From NCBI GenBank assembly GCA_910580045.1, contig CAJTXF010000054.1, forward strand, positions 1 to 17,757: DNA of 17,757 nt, read 5' to 3'. The position numbers were made by a program, and so were the translations under genes. Below the pieces are notes generated by a model, which was not told where the DNA came from, ran no database searches, and saw nothing but the letters and a program-made list of their open reading frames with translations. This stretch comes from an uncultured Eubacteriales bacterium. Its GTDB lineage: Bacteria; Bacillota; Clostridia; Oscillospirales; Acutalibacteraceae. How positions within the stretch are numbered: position 1 is the stretch's first letter; each line of letters starts with the position of its first letter. This document shows positions 1 to 7,397 of the stretch, piece by piece.

Positions 1-14
1 TTTTTGATGCTTCC

Positions 15-63
15 ATTCTATCACAATTCCTCTACCTTGTGTAGACACTATCTAGAGATAGTG
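15..63 (-). promoter_or_regulatory. Possible minus-strand promoter with adjacent inverted repeat
   Basis: A perfect 7-bp inverted repeat occupies 46-52 and 57-63 with a 4-base loop (CACTATC/GATAGTG). Downstream on the minus strand lies a TGATAGAAT element (extended -10, TAGAAT at 15-20), with no good -35. The arrangement would fit an operator just upstream of a promoter for a gene running left out of the window. There is no gene in view to support it, so this is only a pattern match. Confidence 0.25.
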
Positions 64-73
64 AGCGCAAACG

Positions 74-99
74 AAAAAGCCGGGGTTATTCCCCGGCTT
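74..99 (-). terminator. Rho-independent terminator, minus strand
   Basis: A 9-bp GC-rich stem (77-85 with 91-99, AAGCCGGGG/CCCCGGCTT) with a 5-base loop is followed on the minus strand by a T-run (complement of the A-run at 74-78). It would end any minus-strand transcript coming from the aminotransferase/GyrI-like pair. The stop codon of the possible decayed ORF (TAA, 86-88) lies in its loop. Confidence 0.75.
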
Positions 100-409
100 C
101 AACACGGATATACCGCTGAAAAAATCTCTGTCTCTGCTCCTGCTGAGCTGATAAAAATTCTGGGTGCTCTCCTAATTGCAGAACAGCTGAAAGCACTTGC
201 CCCTCCCCTATCCCACTGTACGGTGGTGGTCGGGCTCTGCTGCTTCCTATGTCAGCTGTTGGGAAATTGTGCATCCAACTTCTCCACTGGTGTCCCTAAG
301 TGCCACCATGACAGGAGACTTCTCTGCCCCATACTGCTTTCGGGAAATACCCTTCTTTCCCGCTGTGGACAAGACAGTATTCCTTTCCCTGCCGCAGGAT
401 ATTCCGCAT
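86..409 (-). pseudogene. Possible decayed small ORF (unrecognised)
   Basis: From an ATG at 409 the minus strand stays open for 108 codons except for one in-frame TAG after 37 codons (at about 296-298), and it ends exactly in the loop of the 74-99 terminator. The terminal part (ending RYIRVEAGE) is glutamine/arginine rich and looks helical. I do not recognise a family, and no good ribosome binding site precedes the ATG. The position against the terminator is the main argument for a real 3' end. It may equally be non-coding DNA. The plus-strand open frames across the same stretch look like chance. Confidence 0.25.
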
Positions 410-453
410 CTTAGACAGGGGAAGGAGCAATCCCTCCCCTGCTGTGTTCCTAG

Positions 454-495
454 GTTACAGAAATGGTTATATTCCTTTACATCATTTTCTGTTAC
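454..495. repeat. Imperfect inverted repeat downstream of the GyrI-like gene
   Basis: GTTACAGAAATG (454-465) and CATTTTCTGTTAC (483-495) are inverted copies that differ by one inserted A and one A/T swap, separated by 17 bases. It lies just past the stop codon of the 514-1017 gene. There is no T-run, so a terminator is unlikely. Its role is unknown. Confidence 0.35.
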
Positions 496-513
496 AGTGA
501 ATATGCTCCATAT

Positions 514-1017
514 TCATTCCGTGTTTTCCAGAAGTTTTAGAGGCAGAAATATCTGCTGCTGAGCAATCCCCAATGCCTTACTCAATTTTCCGTTCGGGTT
601 TGGCATGTTGCACATACCGCTGGCTGGAAAATCTCCATAGGCGAACACCTGGCTGCATCGAATCCAGTCCATCATGTCGTTCACCGTTTCGTTCAAGTCC
701 TCTGGGTCATTTTCATCTGCTGTGGCCACCAAAAACATACCGCCTGGAAAATCAATAATTTTATAGGGCGCGGTGTCTGCCTCCGTTACATAGTCCTCAA
801 TAGCCATAATCCATACAGATTGATTTACATCCTTGCTCTCATGCCACAAAAAGTCCTTGGGCTCATAAATACCGTGTTTCAGCAGGTTTTCGTGACTATT
901 GAGCCAGGCGGCAAAGCAGCTTTCCTCTCCGAACAGCTGCTCCAGGGTCTGGGGCCCAGAGGAAACTGCCCGAAAGCGCGGAATTTCAATACCCCGCATA
1001 TTTCGCATTTTGCTCAT
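514..1017 (-). CDS. Stand-alone GyrI-like (effector-binding) domain protein
   Basis: This 167-residue protein has no helix-turn-helix and appears to consist only of a GyrI-like/AraC effector-binding fold, the domain that binds small hydrophobic ligands in regulators such as Rob and BmrR. Support comes from its resemblance to the protein at 14858-15331: both have a P-(K/R)-D-F-L block near the middle, an acidic hydrophobic sheet segment, and a C-terminal strand ending in a (F/I)(L/I)P(L/I)K motif. It starts 33 bases after the upstream aminotransferase and is likely co-transcribed with it. The ATG at 1017 has TAGGATA very close upstream. The ATG at 1008 is an alternative with better spacing. 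It could bind a ligand or sequester a drug; no enzymatic residues are evident. The family call is moderate and the specific role unknown. Confidence 0.7.
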   Translation of the reverse strand: MSKMRNMRGIEIPRFRAVSSGPQTLEQLFGEESCFAAWLNSHENLLKHGIYEPKDFLWHESKDVNQSVWIMAIEDYVTEADTAPYKIIDFPGGMFLVATADENDPEDLNETVNDMMDWIRCSQVFAYGDFPASGMCNMPNPNGKLSKALGIAQQQIFLPLKLLENTE

Positions 1018-1050
1018 TATCCTACCACTTCTTTACTCAGCGTCTATGAA

Positions 1051-2325
1051 TTAGGCCCGTTCCGCCAACAGCTTTTCGGTCGCTGCCAGCCGGACAGCAA
1101 TACAGAGCACCTCCATGGCCTGCACCAGCTCTTCCTGAGGCGGGAAAGAGGGCGCAATGCGGATATTGCTGTCATTGGGGTCAGCTCCATAGGGAAAGGT
1201 TGCTCCTGCGTCAGTCAGCACAACACCCGCCTTTCGGCAGAGTTCCACAACCCGCTTAGCGCAGCCGCTCATTACATCCAGATTGACAAAATATCCACCC
1301 TTTGGACGGCTCCAACGGGCAATATCCAGTCCGGTCAGTTCTCTGTCCAAAGCCTCCAGTACGATGTTGAATTTTGGCTCCAGAATTTTCCGGTGGCCCT
1401 TCATCAGGCTGCGCACTCCTTCTGCATCATGAAGGAACAGCACATGACGCAGCTGATTCAGCTTGTCAGAGCCAATGGTCTGCACTGTGGTGCGGGTTTT
1501 CAAGTCCGAAATGTTGCGCTGGCTGGCCGCCAAAGCTGCCACGCCTGCACCAGGGAAAGATATTTTGGAGGTGGAGGCAAAAATCAGCACTTGGTCCTCT
1601 GTGCCCTCCTTGAGACACTCCTCGTAAATGTTTAGCAGCTCATCCGGTTCGTCACTGAGGTCATGTACGCAGTAAGCGTTATCCCACATAATACGGAAAT
1701 CTTTTGCGGCGGGTCTCAGCCGGGCAAAGCGCCGAACGGTTTCATCCGAATACGTGACGCCTGTGGGGTTGGAATATTTCGGTACGCACCAGCATCCTTT
1801 TACTGCCTCGTCCCCTATCAGCCGCTCGATTAAGTCCATGTCGGGGCCAGTTTTCAGCATGGGCACTGGAATCATTTTGATTCCAAAGTACTCCGTTACC
1901 GCAAAATGTCTGTCATATCCTGGAACCGGACAGAGAAACTTCACTTCGCCCTGCCGGCACCAGGGCTCCCAGCCGCCATAGCCATGGGTAAAGCCCTGAG
2001 AGATGCAGTCAAACATCATCTGCAGGCTGGAGTTGTTGCCCAGGATAATATGGTCTGCCGGAACTCCCAGCAGCTCACTGAAAATATTCCGCATCTCCGG
2101 CAGGCCGTTCCAAACACCATAGTTGCGGCAGTCATCCCCGTTGGAGTTGGCAAATTCGCTTCTCGCGTGCAGGGCTTCCAGAACGCCAAGGGCCAAGTCG
2201 AGCTGCTCTACGCAGGGCTTCCCCCTAGCCATATTCAAATCCAGGCCCCGCTCCCGAAAGGCAATGTATTTTCGCAGAGTCTCACGGTTCAGGGCTTTAA
2301 TCTCCTGTGTATCCATAGATATCAT
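1051..2325 (-). CDS. Aminotransferase class I, AspT-like subgroup Ic
   Basis: PLP-dependent fold type I aminotransferase, resembling the aspartate aminotransferases of subgroup Ic (the Corynebacterium AspT type), which move the amino group of aspartate to 2-oxoglutarate. Counting from the ATG at 2325 (424 residues), visible features are the substrate-binding ARGKP near 33-37, an NPTG motif at 186-189, the cofactor-contacting MWDNAY at 213-218, and the Schiff-base lysine in STSKISFPG at K254. A C-terminal RIAPSFPP block supplies the carboxylate-binding arginine. In-frame ATGs exist at 2397, 2355, 2325 and 2316. I chose 2325 because a GAGAGAAAG tract sits just upstream and because the residues before it are not typical of the family. 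The strong promoter at 2420-2448 would also allow 2397, giving 448 residues. It heads a minus-strand pair with the GyrI-like gene. Exact substrate is not provable here. Confidence 0.88.
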   Translation of the reverse strand: MISMDTQEIKALNRETLRKYIAFRERGLDLNMARGKPCVEQLDLALGVLEALHARSEFANSNGDDCRNYGVWNGLPEMRNIFSELLGVPADHIILGNNSSLQMMFDCISQGFTHGYGGWEPWCRQGEVKFLCPVPGYDRHFAVTEYFGIKMIPVPMLKTGPDMDLIERLIGDEAVKGCWCVPKYSNPTGVTYSDETVRRFARLRPAAKDFRIMWDNAYCVHDLSDEPDELLNIYEECLKEGTEDQVLIFASTSKISFPGAGVAALAASQRNISDLKTRTTVQTIGSDKLNQLRHVLFLHDAEGVRSLMKGHRKILEPKFNIVLEALDRELTGLDIARWSRPKGGYFVNLDVMSGCAKRVVELCRKAGVVLTDAGATFPYGADPNDSNIRIAPSFPPQEELVQAMEVLCIAVRLAATEKLLAERA

Positions 2326-2419
2326 TTTTCTTTCTCTCACTGATACAGCACTCATCCAAACATCTCCCGTGAATAATTCTATTGCTCGCTTTTTCATTTT
2401 TTATCTCTCACGACTATAT

Positions 2420-2448
2420 ATTCTAATATGTTTTTCTCAAAAATGCAA
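2420..2448 (-). promoter_or_regulatory. Sigma-A type promoter for the aminotransferase operon
   Basis: On the minus strand TTGCAT (2443-2448) and TAGAAT (2420-2425) are separated by exactly 17 bases. Transcription would begin near 2413, giving a leader of only about 16 bases to the ATG at 2397 or about 90 to the ATG at 2325. Confidence 0.6.
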
Positions 2449-2598
2449 GTTGTTTTTCTGATTCTTGCAAATTTTGTGTTCTGCCTTATTCTGTTGATGT
2501 TTTGGTTGGTTTTCTGTGCAAACTTATAAAAGGAAGTGCGGTTTCCTTAATCCAAGCTGCTGTTTTCTGGATAGCTTGCACATTTTACATTTTGGGTC

Positions 2599-2627
2599 TG
2601 GCAAGTCCGCGCATTTCGTGGTATAAT
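2599..2627 (+). promoter_or_regulatory. Extended -10 promoter for the PurF-like operon
   Basis: A perfect TATAAT (2622-2627) preceded by TGG makes an extended -10. A weak -35, TGGCAA (2599-2604), lies 17 bases upstream. The start site would be near 2634, leaving about 75 bases of leader. No purine riboswitch or PurR box could be recognised. This promoter lies inside the open N-terminal extension of the PurF-like frame, which argues against that extension being translated. The rest of the 2398-2708 spacer shows only a short AAGGAA/TTCCTT hairpin near 2531-2550. Confidence 0.6.
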
Positions 2628-2708
2628 AACTTGTATAGTTTTTTCACATATTTTGACTCCCATTCTAAAATTGAAAATGGAATGAGGAAAGAAAGGCAGG
2701 ACAAATAT

Positions 2709-4127
2709 ATGGGCGGTTTTTTTGGAGTTGCGTCAAAAGAGGATTGTGTGTTTGACTTGTTCTTCGGCACGGACTATCATTCTCATCTGGGCACGCGCCG
2801 GGCCGGTATGGCTGTATATGACTCAAACCGAGGATTTGACCGGGCCATACACAATATTGAAAATTCCCCCTTTCGCACCAAATTCGATAAAGACTTCTCT
2901 CAAATGAAAGGGCGGCTAGGCATTGGATGTATCTCAGACTACGAGCCGCAGCCGCTGATTGTGCGCTCCCATCATGGTGCTTATGCCATTGTGACTGTCG
3001 GAAAGATTAACAACACAGATGAACTGCTGAAAAGCCTGTTCTCCTCTGGCCTCTCCCACTTTATGGAGATGAGCGGCGGGGATATCAATGCCACTGAGCT
3101 GGTCGCGGCGCTGATTAACCAAAAAGCCAATCTGATTGAAGGCATTCAATATGCACAGCAGGTAATTGACGGTTCTATGACCATATTGCTCCTTACGCCC
3201 CGGGGATTGATTGCCGCTAGGGACAGGCTGGGCCGCACGCCAATCTCTATTGGCCGGAAAGACGGCGCTTATTGCTGTTCCTTTGAGAGCTTCGCTTATC
3301 TAAACCTGGGATATACAGCAGAACGGGAACTGGGGCCTGGTGAGATTGCCGCTGTTACCCCTGAGGGCATACAGACTTTGGCTGCACCTGGCAAGGAGAT
3401 GAAAATCTGTACATTCCTATGGGTATATTATGGCTACCCTACCTCTTCCTATGAGGGGGTAAGTGTAGAAGAAATGCGCTACCGCTGTGGGGCGATTTTA
3501 GCCCGCAGGGATGATTTCACAGAGGGGATGGCTCCGGATAATGTGGCTGGCGTGCCGGATTCCGGCACAGCACACGCAGTGGGATATGCCAATGCCTCTG
3601 GTATTCCCTTCTCCCGCCCGTTTATTAAATATACTCCTACCTGGCCCCGCTCTTTCATGCCCACCTCTCAAAATCAGCGCAACCTGATTGCTCACATGAA
3701 GCTGATTCCTGTTCACGGGCTGATAGACGGCAGAAGCCTGCTTCTCATTGACGATTCTATCGTTCGGGGCACGCAGCTGCGAGAGACCACAGATTTCCTC
3801 TACCGCAGCGGTGCAAAAGAGGTCCATGTTCGGCCTGCCTGCCCTCCCCCACTGTTTGGCTGCAAGTATTTGAACTTTTCTCGTTCTGCCTCGCTGGATG
3901 ATTTGATTTCCCGCCGAGTAATTCAGGAATTGGAAGGAAGCAATCAGCCGGATAATCTGGAAAAATACTCTGACCCAGAGACGCAGGAGTATCAAACCAT
4001 GGTGGACACTATCTGTAAAAAGCTGAACTTCACCTCCCTGCGATATCACCGGCTGGACGATATGATGGAATCTGTTGGGCTTAACAAGTGTAAGCTGTGC
4101 ACCTACTGCTGGGACGGAAAGGAGTAA
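2709..4127 (+). CDS. PurF-like amidophosphoribosyltransferase homologue with degenerate glutaminase site
   Basis: A 472-residue homologue of glutamine PRPP amidotransferase (PurF), which normally makes phosphoribosylamine from PRPP and glutamine. The phosphoribosyltransferase half is well kept: VPDSGTAHAVGYA (282-294), the PRPP loop LLLIDDSIVRGTQ (344-356), and cysteines C234, C385 and a CxxCxxC at 461-467 that match the iron-sulphur ligand regions of Bacillus PurF. The N-terminal Ntn-glutaminase half is present but altered. The protein begins MGGFFGVAS where PurF has a CG(V/I)FGI nucleophile cysteine. The RYST block reads CISD (74-77), and the HNGN block reads TVGK (96-99). The usual flexible-loop KNRYVGRTF is KYTPTWPRSF. 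The start is ATG 2709, with an AGGCAGG element 8 bases upstream. It may be ammonia-dependent or have another substrate. It heads an operon with a GNAT enzyme and a flavodoxin-like protein, not with purine genes. Clostridial genomes carry similar proteins annotated as PurF; this is from memory. Confidence 0.88.
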   Translation: MGGFFGVASKEDCVFDLFFGTDYHSHLGTRRAGMAVYDSNRGFDRAIHNIENSPFRTKFDKDFSQMKGRLGIGCISDYEPQPLIVRSHHGAYAIVTVGKINNTDELLKSLFSSGLSHFMEMSGGDINATELVAALINQKANLIEGIQYAQQVIDGSMTILLLTPRGLIAARDRLGRTPISIGRKDGAYCCSFESFAYLNLGYTAERELGPGEIAAVTPEGIQTLAAPGKEMKICTFLWVYYGYPTSSYEGVSVEEMRYRCGAILARRDDFTEGMAPDNVAGVPDSGTAHAVGYANASGIPFSRPFIKYTPTWPRSFMPTSQNQRNLIAHMKLIPVHGLIDGRSLLLIDDSIVRGTQLRETTDFLYRSGAKEVHVRPACPPPLFGCKYLNFSRSASLDDLISRRVIQELEGSNQPDNLEKYSDPETQEYQTMVDTICKKLNFTSLRYHRLDDMMESVGLNKCKLCTYCWDGKE

Positions 4128-4169
4128 ACTCTATTGACTAGAATGTAGGTTCAAAGGTGAATTGAGCTC

Positions 4170-4883
4170 TTGCTTACCAAAGAATATTTCGGCACACCCG
4201 AGCAGCTGAATAACCAGTCTGTGTCCTTTGCTATGGATACAGCAAGCCAGCAGCCGAGAATTCATGCCATGGCATATCGTGGAAGTGTGATTGTCTGCAC
4301 CTCGACAGACCTATGGGATAGCATTCCTAGGCTGCTCCAAGGCCGAAGCAGGGACGAAATTTTTGAGCTGCCATATCTCTATGGTCAAACCATCCATTAT
4401 GTGCCTGATAACCTCCCAGAAATGATTGCTCCTCCTCAGTATGATTGTCAGTTACTATTTGGAGACGAGATTGAAGCGCTGAATGGACTGAAAAACTTTG
4501 ATAATTCATTGGCATTTGACGCTTTGGGCCATACTCCCACAATTGCTGTCTATATCGCTCGCTTTTATGGGAAAATCGTAGGAGTGGCAGGAGCCAGCAC
4601 TGCAGAGAATGACGGTATGCTGGAGGTGGGTGTAGATGTTCTGCCAGAGCACCGTAATGCTCGGCTTGGCACATATCTGGTAAGCACATTGACAAAAGCC
4701 TTACTGAATCGAGATATCCTCCCTTTCTATTCTGCTTCTGTAACAAATCTTGGCTCTCAGATGGTAGCCAGCCGCTGTGGGTATGTCCCCGCCTGGGTGG
4801 ACACTTTCGGGAATACTCTGGATGGAAGTTCAGTCTATCATGATATTGTCCAGGCTATGCCGCTGCCAAGGAAGGAGTTTTGA
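4170..4883 (+). CDS. GNAT-family N-acetyltransferase
   Basis: A 237-residue protein whose C-terminal half (about 125-210) carries the GNAT acyl-CoA-binding fold. A strand EVGVDVLPEHR (152-162) leads into RNARLGTYLVSTL (162-174), the motif A pyrophosphate loop and following helix, and then SASVTNLGSQMVASRCGY (188-205), the motif B region where a substrate-side asparagine and hydrophobic pair are usual. The first 100 residues have no recognised domain and may cap the active site. The start is TTG 4170, the first possible codon after an in-frame TGA, with AAAGGTGA 9 bases upstream. It lies 42 bases after the PurF-like gene and 3 bases before the next gene, so it is translated from the same transcript. 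The acceptor substrate is unknown. Confidence 0.82.
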   Translation: MLTKEYFGTPEQLNNQSVSFAMDTASQQPRIHAMAYRGSVIVCTSTDLWDSIPRLLQGRSRDEIFELPYLYGQTIHYVPDNLPEMIAPPQYDCQLLFGDEIEALNGLKNFDNSLAFDALGHTPTIAVYIARFYGKIVGVAGASTAENDGMLEVGVDVLPEHRNARLGTYLVSTLTKALLNRDILPFYSASVTNLGSQMVASRCGYVPAWVDTFGNTLDGSSVYHDIVQAMPLPRKEF

Positions 4884-4886
4884 TAT

Positions 4887-5441
4887 TTGAAGACCCTGAT
4901 TCTGAATGGCTCCACGCGAAAAAACGGTGATGTCCAAGCCCTGGTGGAAGCCTTCATTGAAGGACTATGCGGAGAAGCCCAAATCCTCACTGCTGGGGAC
5001 AACATCTCACCTTGTTTGGACTGCCGCCGTTGTTGGGAACACCCTGGGTGTTGTATCCAAGATGCGATGCAGAAGGTTTACCCTTATCTTGTGGATTGTG
5101 ACATTGTGGCGCTGGCTTCCCCTATTTGGTTTTCCTCTCTCAGCGGGCCGCTGCTGAATATGGCCAGCCGTTTTCAAACTTATTTTGCCGGACACTTCTT
5201 TCGAGGGGAAAAAGATATTTTGAAGCCCAAGAGCGGCGTACTGCTGTTGGCTGGAGCAGAGCCGGGTACAGAGAAAAAGCCCGTTGAGACAGCGCATTCT
5301 ATTCTAAAACATATCAATGCCTGCTCTCCCCTGCGGGTCATCAGCTCCATGTGCACGAACCAAATTCCTGCCAGAAACGACAACGTAGCTCTTACCGCAG
5401 CCAGGGATGCTGCAAAGGCGTTAAACCAGCAGTATAATTGA
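4887..5441 (+). CDS. Flavodoxin-fold NAD(P)H-dependent oxidoreductase
   Basis: A 184-residue protein of the NADPH-dependent FMN reductase/flavodoxin-like family. The N-terminal LNGSTRKNGD (6-15) is the FMN-phosphate loop, and ASPIWFSSLSGPL (77-89) is the flavin-ring loop. Between them is a cysteine cluster (C43, C46, C49, C55, C56) in a C-x-x-C-x-x-C-x5-CC pattern typical of iron-sulphur flavoprotein-like relatives. Such proteins reduce quinones, azo or metal compounds, or pass electrons to partners. The start is TTG 4887 with AAGGAG about 10 bases upstream, only 3 bases after the GNAT stop, so translational coupling is likely. The gene ends just before a strong terminator at 5453-5480. The electron acceptor is unknown. 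Confidence 0.82.
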   Translation: MKTLILNGSTRKNGDVQALVEAFIEGLCGEAQILTAGDNISPCLDCRRCWEHPGCCIQDAMQKVYPYLVDCDIVALASPIWFSSLSGPLLNMASRFQTYFAGHFFRGEKDILKPKSGVLLLAGAEPGTEKKPVETAHSILKHINACSPLRVISSMCTNQIPARNDNVALTAARDAAKALNQQYN

Positions 5442-5452
5442 GAACAAGAAAG

Positions 5453-5480
5453 AAGACCTCCGGACAAAGCCGGAGGTCTT
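5453..5480. terminator. Bidirectional rho-independent terminator
   Basis: An 11-bp perfect stem (5453-5463 with 5470-5480, AAGACCTCCGG/CCGGAGGTCTT) has a 6-base loop. TTTCTT follows on the plus strand and CTTTC on the minus strand. It separates the convergent flavodoxin-like gene and asnS and can serve both. Confidence 0.88.
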
Positions 5481-5498
5481 TCTTCATTGCAGTTTTGA

Positions 5499-6890
5499 CT
5501 AGAATTCCGCCGAACCAGTCGTGCGAGGGAACGGCAGCACATCGCGGATGTTTTGGATACCGGTCAAATACATAACCAGCCGGTCAAATCCAATGCCAAA
5601 GCCAGAATGGACCGTGGTGCCAAACCGGCGCAAATCCAGGTACCACCACATATCCTCCTCACTCATCCCCAGTTCCTGCATCCGAGCCCGCAGTACGTCC
5701 ACGCGTTCCTCACGCTGGCTGGCTCCCACCAGCTCTCCGATACCGGGCACCAGTAAATCAGTGGCAGCGACCGTCTTGCCATCATCATTCTGGCGCATAT
5801 AGAAGGACTTGATGCCCTTGGGGTAATCCGTAACAAACACCGGCCGCCCAAAGTGTTTTTCAGGCAAAAAGCGCTCGTGCTCAGTCTGGATATCCTCGCC
5901 CCAAACAGCCTTATATTCAAACTCTCCGTTGTGCTCTTCCAGAATCTTGATTGCATCTGTGTAAGAGATTCGGGCGAAGTCAGAATCCGCCACATGGTGC
6001 AGCCGCTCCAGAAGCCCCTTATCCACAAACTGGCCGCAGAACTCCATGTCTTGGGGACAGGTCTCCAGCACATAGTTGATAACATATTTTACCGTGGCCT
6101 CAATCAAGTCCATATCATCGTTCAAATCAGCAAAAGCGATTTCCGGCTCAATATGCCAGAACTCGGAGGCGTGCCGTGGAGTATTGGAGCGCTCCGCACG
6201 GAAAGTAGGCCCAAAAGTGTATACCTTAGAAAAGGCTTGCGCCATACACTCTACCTGCAGCTGGCCAGAGCCGGAGAGGAAGACCTTCTTCTGGAAGAAG
6301 TCCTGCCGGTAGTCCACAGCGCCATCCTCTGTTTTTGGCAAGTTCTCCTGGTCTAGGGTCGTGACCTGGAACATCTCCGCGCCTTCGCAGTCCGTGGTGG
6401 TGATGACCGGTGTGTGGATGTACACAAAGCCGTTCTCTTGGAAGAATTTGTGCATTCCGAACGCTGCCGCGGAGCGCACACGGAAAGCCGCGCTGAACAG
6501 GTTGGTCCGAGCCCGCAGGTGTGGGATAGTGCGCAAAAACTCTACCGAATGCCGCTTTTTCTGCAAAGGATACTCTGGGGCCGAGGCGCCCTCTATGGAA
6601 ATCTTGCTGGCATGAATCTCAAAAGGCTGTTTGGCTTCAGGCGTGGCCAGTAGCTCACCAGTGACGGCCAGGGCTGCCCCCACATTCTGAGCGGCAATCT
6701 CCTTGAAGTTATCAATCTTGCCATCCTCAAAAACCACCTGCACCCCTTTGAAAGAAGTGCCGTCGTTCAAATCAATAAAGCCCAAGGTCTTGGAATCCCG
6801 AATAGAGCGTGCCCAGCCGCAGACCGTAACGGTTTTGCCTGCATAGGCGTCCAAGTCTTTATAAAATGCCGCAATCTCATCATGTTTCAT
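5499..6890 (-). CDS. asnS: Asparaginyl-tRNA synthetase
   Basis: Class IIb aminoacyl-tRNA synthetase of 463 residues, the usual AsnS length, charging tRNA-Asn with asparagine in the cytoplasm. The N-terminal OB-fold anticodon-binding domain is about residues 15-105 (VTVCGWARSIRDSKTLGFI). Class II motif 1 ends at P161, motif 2 spans about 229-250 (FRAERSNTPRH and EFWHIEPE), and motif 3 near the C-terminus is GFGIGFDRLVMYLTG followed by DVLPFPR. The absence of the AspRS insertion and the short catalytic domain favour AsnS over AspRS. The start is ATG 6890 with AAGGAGA 8 bases upstream. It is the last gene of a minus-strand run after three NUDIX genes, 21 bases from the nearest, and ends with TAG at the shared terminator. 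No T-box leader is visible directly upstream. Confidence 0.97.
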   Translation of the reverse strand: MKHDEIAAFYKDLDAYAGKTVTVCGWARSIRDSKTLGFIDLNDGTSFKGVQVVFEDGKIDNFKEIAAQNVGAALAVTGELLATPEAKQPFEIHASKISIEGASAPEYPLQKKRHSVEFLRTIPHLRARTNLFSAAFRVRSAAAFGMHKFFQENGFVYIHTPVITTTDCEGAEMFQVTTLDQENLPKTEDGAVDYRQDFFQKKVFLSGSGQLQVECMAQAFSKVYTFGPTFRAERSNTPRHASEFWHIEPEIAFADLNDDMDLIEATVKYVINYVLETCPQDMEFCGQFVDKGLLERLHHVADSDFARISYTDAIKILEEHNGEFEYKAVWGEDIQTEHERFLPEKHFGRPVFVTDYPKGIKSFYMRQNDDGKTVAATDLLVPGIGELVGASQREERVDVLRARMQELGMSEEDMWWYLDLRRFGTTVHSGFGIGFDRLVMYLTGIQNIRDVLPFPRTTGSAEF

Positions 6891-6911
6891 AATATCTTCT
6901 CCTTCATTATC

Positions 6912-7394
6912 TCAGCTTAATTGAAATGACCAGTCAGCATAGTGCCATTCTTTACCCAGCGCTTCTTTGTCTGTGCGGAAGTATGCCAATTCGCTCAAGT
7001 CTGAATCAAAAAATATCCGCAGGGTTTCTGCCATACCGCTTGCCAGCTCCATATTAAACAATTGGTTTTTATCAGCCCAAAACACATCTCCTTCTTCTGA
7101 AGCGTGTATTTTTCCAGAAAATCTATCCGCTCTATAGAGAAAAGAGATAGAGCGGAAACCGTCATTGTATACCCATTGTTTCACGCCGCACAGCAGTGGG
7201 TTTGATATGGTTAAGCCTGTTTCCTCGTACACCTCACGGATTACAGCCTGTGCAAAAGACTCCCCTGGCTCCACATGACCGCCTGGGAGTGTAATCCCTG
7301 GCCAGACTGGGTCCACACGGTTTTGAACTAAGATTTTACCGCCAGAGCACACCATACACATATTAGTCAATTCTGTTTTCATAGAATTACACAC
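6912..7394 (-). CDS. NUDIX hydrolase (MutT-like), copy 1
   Basis: A 160-residue NUDIX protein. The catalytic Nudix box (G-x5-E-x7-REUxEExGU) is intact as GGHVEPGESFAQAV then IREVYEETGL, with the paired glutamates that hold the metal ions. MutT-like members hydrolyse oxidised or non-canonical nucleoside triphosphates. It begins at GTG 7394, or at ATG 7382, which is equally possible. GTG 7394 makes its N-terminus the same length as that of copy 2. It sits 3 bases after copy 2 and in the same reading frame, separated only by a TAG. It is clearly a paralogue of copy 2 and of the broken copy 3, sharing an EEG(E/D)VFW block and a C-terminal helix. Compared with copy 2 it has a slightly longer C-terminus. 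Substrate not determinable. Confidence 0.9.
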   Translation of the reverse strand: MCNSMKTELTNMCMVCSGGKILVQNRVDPVWPGITLPGGHVEPGESFAQAVIREVYEETGLTISNPLLCGVKQWVYNDGFRSISFLYRADRFSGKIHASEEGDVFWADKNQLFNMELASGMAETLRIFFDSDLSELAYFRTDKEALGKEWHYADWSFQLS

Positions 7395-7397
7395 TTT

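Noticed and set aside
4..414. Plus-strand 136-codon open frame at the left edge
   Set aside because: Serine/leucine/cysteine-rich composition, no good ribosome binding site and no recognisable domain; overlaps a terminator.
820..1635. Plus-strand 271-codon open frame over the aminotransferase
   Set aside because: It is antisense to a well-supported aminotransferase and GyrI-like gene and shows no family features.
2502..2708. In-frame N-terminal extension of the PurF-like gene
   Set aside because: It contains the promoter at 2599-2627, has no ribosome binding site at its start and reads as an uncharacteristic hydrophobic stretch; the shorter start at 2709 fits the family.
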